From assembly GCA_002483085.1 (NCBI GenBank), contig DLHF01000033.1, positions 11,164-75,163 on the forward strand: a DNA stretch of 64,000 nucleotides, read 5' to 3'. This DNA comes from Ignavibacteria bacterium UBA7675 (GTDB lineage: Bacteria > Bacteroidota > Ignavibacteria > Kapaibacteriales > UB7675). Position numbers and translations under genes: made by a program. The notes beneath the pieces were generated by a model, which was not told where the DNA came from, did no database searches, and saw only the letters and a program-made list of their open reading frames with translations. Below are positions 60,938 through 64,000 of this stretch, piece by piece; position 1 is the first letter of the stretch; every line of letters begins with the position of its first letter.

Positions 60938-61000
60938 AAGCCACGCGGCGGCTATGCTGCGCGGTGCGGAGACAAAGCACCGGGCCGAAGACGGAAGCAC
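60938..61000 (+). repeat. Dispersed intergenic core repeat, copy H
   Basis: AAGCCACGCGGCGGCT then ATGCTGCGCGGTGCGGAGAC and AAAGCACCGGGCCGAAGACG. The tail is the same as in copy I, which is inverted, so H and I form a head-to-head pair within a 700-bp gap. Confidence 0.8.
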
Positions 61001-61056
61001 CCATCGCAAAAGCAAGCTCAACGCTACGTCGGACGATCTCCATAGCAACACGAGTT

Positions 61057-61183
61057 CTCTGAAAAGCACCCCGTTGGCAATATCGCAATAACCTATCGCA
61101 ATAACACAGGGAATAGACACACCCAAGCGGGCAATCTTCGCAATGCCGCTCACTCTCTGACAAGCACCCCGTTGGCAATATCG
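61057..61183 (+). repeat. 29-bp direct repeat pair
   Basis: A 29-bp sequence beginning CTCTGAAAAGCACCCCGTTG at 61057-61085 recurs at 61155-61183 with one mismatch, 98 nt apart. The intervening DNA holds further CGCAATAAC runs. No gene covers it. Confidence 0.75.
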
Positions 61184-61217
61184 AGAAATGCAATAACGGC
61201 GATTAAGAATAAATTCA

Positions 61218-61245
61218 TAAAAAAAGGCAGACTGGGGTCCGCCTT
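61218..61245 (-). terminator. Intrinsic terminator of the TPR gene
   Basis: AAGGCGGAC pairs with GTCTGCCTT (one G-T) over a 4-nt loop, followed by TTTTTATG on the minus strand. It lies about 47 nt past the stop at 61292. Confidence 0.75.
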
Positions 61246-61291
61246 TGCAAGTAGCGTGGAAGTTAGAAAATCAAACGGGGGAATCCCGTCT

Positions 61292-61783
61292 TCAGTTCAG
61301 CCGCGCCCGTAGTCGCTCATGAGCGATCTCAGACACAGCAAATTTCGGGTCGACTTCAAATGCCTTTTTATACTGCTTTACAGCCTCAAACCATTTGCCC
61401 TGCCGCTCGTACACACGCCCCAGATTATATAAGGCAAAATGCGGTGTTGCATAGCCTTCGATATCTAAAGCCTTATAGAGCCAGCGTTCAGCTTCGTGGT
61501 ACTCGCCTATCTCGATCAAGTACACTCCAATATCGTTGTATGGATTGCCATAAGCCGGATCGATTTCAATAGCCTGTATGCATTCCTCTATCGCTTTGTC
61601 GTACTTCCCTTCGTGGCTATAAGCCCAGCCGCGAAAAGTAAATGCTTCTGCTGTGGGGTGGTATCCGATGGAAAGCGTGTACAGCTCAATGGCTTTATCT
61701 ATCTGCCCTGTCATGTGCGATTGATACGCCTGCCGTAAATACTCACCAGCCTTTTCGATCTTTGATTGACTGTCCTGAATCAT
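61292..61783 (-). CDS. Small TPR-repeat protein
   Basis: 163 residues with a strong AGGAGG ribosome site 5 nt before the ATG. About four tetratricopeptide repeats fill it: AYQSHMTGQIDKAIELYTLS, AFTFRGWAYSHEGKYDKAIE, PYNDIGVYLIEIGEYHEAER and ALYNLGRVYERQGKWFEAVK. No signal peptide or membrane helix, so a cytoplasmic protein-interaction scaffold. The specific partner is unknown. It ends in its own terminator and is 60 nt downstream of murQ's stop side, on the same strand. Confidence 0.85.
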   Translation of the reverse strand: MIQDSQSKIEKAGEYLRQAYQSHMTGQIDKAIELYTLSIGYHPTAEAFTFRGWAYSHEGKYDKAIEECIQAIEIDPAYGNPYNDIGVYLIEIGEYHEAERWLYKALDIEGYATPHFALYNLGRVYERQGKWFEAVKQYKKAFEVDPKFAVSEIAHERLRARLN

Positions 61784-61842
61784 ACAAACCTCCTAACTAT
61801 ATTCTTACCAGTAGGTAACGAATAACCACTTTCGGAAGTGTA

Positions 61843-62772
61843 TCACGTAGGCGATTTACTCTGTAGAGCTTTGCGTACAAAGCCACCTGCTTTCTGCAAA
61901 CATGCGGTTGCTTCGTGGTATGCCATATCGCCCAGCAGCATGACAATTGCAGTCTTTACATGCTCCCCAGCAGAAACCAGCACCGCCGATGCAGTGTCGT
62001 AATCCGTACCCGTTGTTTCCATCACTACGCGGCGCGCTCGCTCGCGCAACTTCTCGTTGGTCATCTGCAAATCCACCATGACATTGCCATAGGTTTTGCC
62101 CAGACGTATCATCGACGCAGTAGTGAGCATATTGAGTACGAGTTTTTGAGCCGTACCAGATTTCATCCGCGTGGAGCCCGTAACAACTTCTGGCCCCACA
62201 TTCGGACAGATAAATACGTCCGCAGCAATGCCAAGCCTCTGCAATTGCTCACGCGAATTAGTGGTAACAAGTACCGTGCCTGCCCCCCGTGTTTTTGCTT
62301 CGCGCAGAGCGCCCACTACATAGGGCGTTCGCCCAGAAGCTGCAATACCACAGACAACGTCATTCGGCCCAACCTCAAGCTCGCGGACATCGTCTGCTCC
62401 GCTCTCCGGACGATCTTCTGCCCCCTCCTGCGAACGAAAAACGGCATCGGAACCACCGGCGATGATTCCCAGCACCATACCGTGCGGCGTACCAAAGGTA
62501 GGCGGACACTCTGAGGCATCGAGAATACCAAGGCGACCACTCGTTCCGGCTCCAGCATAGATCAGGCGTCCTCCTGCCGTAAAAGCCGCCACAATCATGT
62601 CCACAGCTTTGGCGATAAATGGCAGCTCTTCGCGCACAGCAGGCGCCACTCGGCTATCCTCGCTGCTGATGATAGATAGAATCTCTTGTGTATCCGCCGT
62701 GTCGATAGCTGATGAAGCGGGATTATTCTGCTCAGTAGGAAGCGCTGTAATTTCGCGAAATAGTGGGTTCAT
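61843..62772 (-). CDS. murQ: N-acetylmuramic acid 6-phosphate etherase
   Basis: 309 residues from the ATG at 62772 (MNPLFREITALPTEQNNPAS), matching the TExxNxxS opening of the family. The SIS domain has LIYAGAGTSGRLGILDASEC, the signature phosphosugar site, followed by PPTFGTP, SQEGAEDR (the active-site Glu is in EGAED) and VVCGIAASGRTPYV. The C-terminal helices include STRMKSGTAQKLVLNMLTTA and AYHEATACLQKAGG. It cleaves the D-lactyl ether of MurNAc-6-P to GlcNAc-6-P in cell-wall recycling. No PTS transporter or MurNAc kinase (AnmK) gene is adjacent. Confidence 0.95.
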   Translation of the reverse strand: MNPLFREITALPTEQNNPASSAIDTADTQEILSIISSEDSRVAPAVREELPFIAKAVDMIVAAFTAGGRLIYAGAGTSGRLGILDASECPPTFGTPHGMVLGIIAGGSDAVFRSQEGAEDRPESGADDVRELEVGPNDVVCGIAASGRTPYVVGALREAKTRGAGTVLVTTNSREQLQRLGIAADVFICPNVGPEVVTGSTRMKSGTAQKLVLNMLTTASMIRLGKTYGNVMVDLQMTNEKLRERARRVVMETTGTDYDTASAVLVSAGEHVKTAIVMLLGDMAYHEATACLQKAGGFVRKALQSKSPT

Positions 62773-62850
62773 AGCAGTTGGCCGAAGGTTGTAAAACAAC
62801 TGTCGCCAGCTCCGTCCTGCGGAACCGGCGACATATCTGTAGACATCGGT

Positions 62851-64000
62851 TTATTTCATGCTGTCGTTGCGCTGCAAAGCCTCGAAGTACCGGCGGATAA
62901 TCGCCTCGTAGTCCTTTGTATATCCCTGCTGAATAGAGCGCAAAAGCTCCTGTAATGCCTTGTTGCGGCCTTCCTGTGTATCAAGATTGAGCTCAGCCGG
63001 GCTATTCCGTGTTACATTGCCGCCGCTGTTGGATTCCCGCTGTTTCTCAAAATCGCGTTCACGTGTAGAGCGTGTAGCGTCCAGCAAGCGCGAGAGAATG
63101 CGTTCCTGCCGCTGTATCGTCTCCGAATTGAGCTTACCAGTACGCATATCGCTTACAATTTCCTGCATTTCCTGAGCAAGTTTATCGAGGTCGCCAAGAG
63201 CTTTTTTCTCACCGCCCGACTCTTTTTGCTCTTTGGCAAGCTGTTCGAGCGATTTCTGAAGTTTTGCCTGCTGCCCAGCAAGGCGACCAAGCTCCTCGCC
63301 CTGGCCTTGACCGTTTTTCCCGCTTTTGCCGCCTTGCCCCTGCCCCTCTTCGCCTTGGCCCTGAAGCTGTTTCATACCCTGATTGAGCATCTGCTGCTCC
63401 ATAGCCATTTGTTGCAGACGCTGCATAAAGCCCTGCCCCTGGCCTTTTCCTTTGCCCTGACCTTGCCCCTGGCCCTCGCCTTGCCCCTGGCCTTCGCCCT
63501 GCATACGCGATATCGCCTGCTGCATTTGCATGATGGACTGATTCATCGAGCCCATCGCTTCACCCTGCGATTTAGAAGCCCCCTGGCCATTGCGGTTAGA
63601 AAGCTGCTCCTGCGCCTGTTGCATTTCCTTCATCGCATTGCCGATTTCTTTCCCCATTTCTGGAGTAACGGAAAACGACTTTTCAGAGAGCTGCATCATA
63701 TTGTTAGCAATGTTGTTCAGGTCTTGCAGTGCTTGCGACTGTTTCTGAGCCTGCTCGCGGAATTGTGCAGAGTTGTAGTCCATCGACTTCGCTTCTTCCT
63801 TCATCTGCTCTTGGCGCTTGGAAAGGTCGATCATATCTTGCACCGACTGGCGCATCTGGCGCATTGCTTCCTGCGAGTTCTGTTGCTGCATTTGCTGCTT
63901 CATCTGCTGCATTTTTTTGGCAAAGTTCTGAAGGTTCTTTTGTGCCTTCTGCTGGTTCTGGCGCGCCTGTTCCTTATTTCCCTGCTGCATCTGCTGCGAA
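62851..64000 (-). CDS. DUF4175-type protein, C-terminal part (5' end outside window)
   Basis: The frame is open to the right edge, so at least 382 residues of a longer protein are visible. The visible part is extremely low in complexity: Gln/Met/Lys-rich helices (KKMQQMKQQMQQQ), a Gly-Gln/Gly-Lys repeat (GEGQGQGEGQGQGQGKGKGQ) at about 165-190, another GQG segment near 210-230, then a charged coiled-coil and the end SIQQGYTKDYEAIIRRYFEA. This QM-rich plus GQG-rich tail is characteristic of DUF4175 proteins of Bacteroidota, which usually have two N-terminal membrane helices and about 1,000 residues. Function unknown. It lies 78 nt upstream of murQ on the same strand. Confidence 0.7.
   Translation of the reverse strand, partial: SQQMQQGNKEQARQNQQKAQKNLQNFAKKMQQMKQQMQQQNSQEAMRQMRQSVQDMIDLSKRQEQMKEEAKSMDYNSAQFREQAQKQSQALQDLNNIANNMMQLSEKSFSVTPEMGKEIGNAMKEMQQAQEQLSNRNGQGASKSQGEAMGSMNQSIMQMQQAISRMQGEGQGQGEGQGQGQGKGKGQGQGFMQRLQQMAMEQQMLNQGMKQLQGQGEEGQGQGGKSGKNGQGQGEELGRLAGQQAKLQKSLEQLAKEQKESGGEKKALGDLDKLAQEMQEIVSDMRTGKLNSETIQRQERILSRLLDATRSTRERDFEKQRESNSGGNVTRNSPAELNLDTQEGRNKALQELLRSIQQGYTKDYEAIIRRYFEALQRNDSMK

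Noticed and set aside
63400..63500. GC-rich low-complexity stretch as a possible structural or regulatory DNA element
   Set aside because: It encodes the Gly-Gln/Gly-Lys tail of the DUF4175 protein in frame, so protein composition explains it.

Overview
The window looks like a chromosome segment of a free-living member of the Bacteroidota/Chlorobiota side of the FCB group; a Kapabacteria- or Ignavibacteria-like lineage would fit, but no rRNA or other marker is present to fix it. Three things point there. Four secreted proteins end in type IX secretion (T9SS) sorting domains. At least two promoters have the Bacteroidota form TTTG-N20-TAnnTTTG. Choice-of-anchor-D/SBBP/Ig surface proteins and OmpA porins are common. 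The core DNA is moderately GC-rich. Two blocks are visibly AT-richer (about 39.7-41.9 kb and 53.6-57.1 kb), and each lies at the 3' side of a tRNA gene.

Layout. 0-8.4 kb: a giant T9SS Ig-repeat surface protein, cut by the left edge, and an OmpA porin with two OmpA domains. 8.5-13.7 kb: acyl-CoA metabolism (two crotonases and a 3-hydroxyacyl-CoA dehydrogenase) with a DUF2059 protein, a Bcp-type peroxiredoxin and a LolC/E-like permease. 14-19.5 kb: two lipoproteins on the minus strand, a GT4 glycosyltransferase and an ABC-F ATPase. 19.8-23.6 kb: a probable iron/redox operon of porin, imelysin lipoprotein and di-heme cytochrome, behind a clear promoter. 24-39.5 kb: a membrane histidine kinase, a 1,174-residue TraB/GumN fusion, RecQ, a RidA protein, three more sensor kinases with a decayed receiver protein between two of them, and a LOG-family hydrolase. 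39.6-41.9 kb: tRNA-Phe and a restriction-modification pair whose endonuclease gene is frameshifted. 42-53.5 kb: a repeat lipoprotein, two acetyltransferases, a TPR histidine kinase, a thioesterase and three T9SS-exported proteins. 53.6-57.1 kb: a Reg_prop lipoprotein, an IS3 remnant, VapC with an unusual 259-residue partner, and tRNA-Thr. 57.2-64 kb: M32 carboxypeptidase, long-chain acyl-CoA synthetase, TPR protein, MurQ and the C-terminal part of a DUF4175 protein.

The most unusual non-coding signal is a family of dispersed intergenic repeats. Nine copies share a core close to GCTGCGCGGTGCGGAGAC, in both orientations. Several are paired with a second module carrying CGCTGTCACCGGTCGCA. They occupy most of the long gaps between genes. 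The other leading candidates are the VapC partner of unknown family, the decayed Rcp1-like receiver, and the TPR kinase whose phospho-acceptor His is followed by Gly. Everything here was read by eye: family names come from remembered motifs, not searches.
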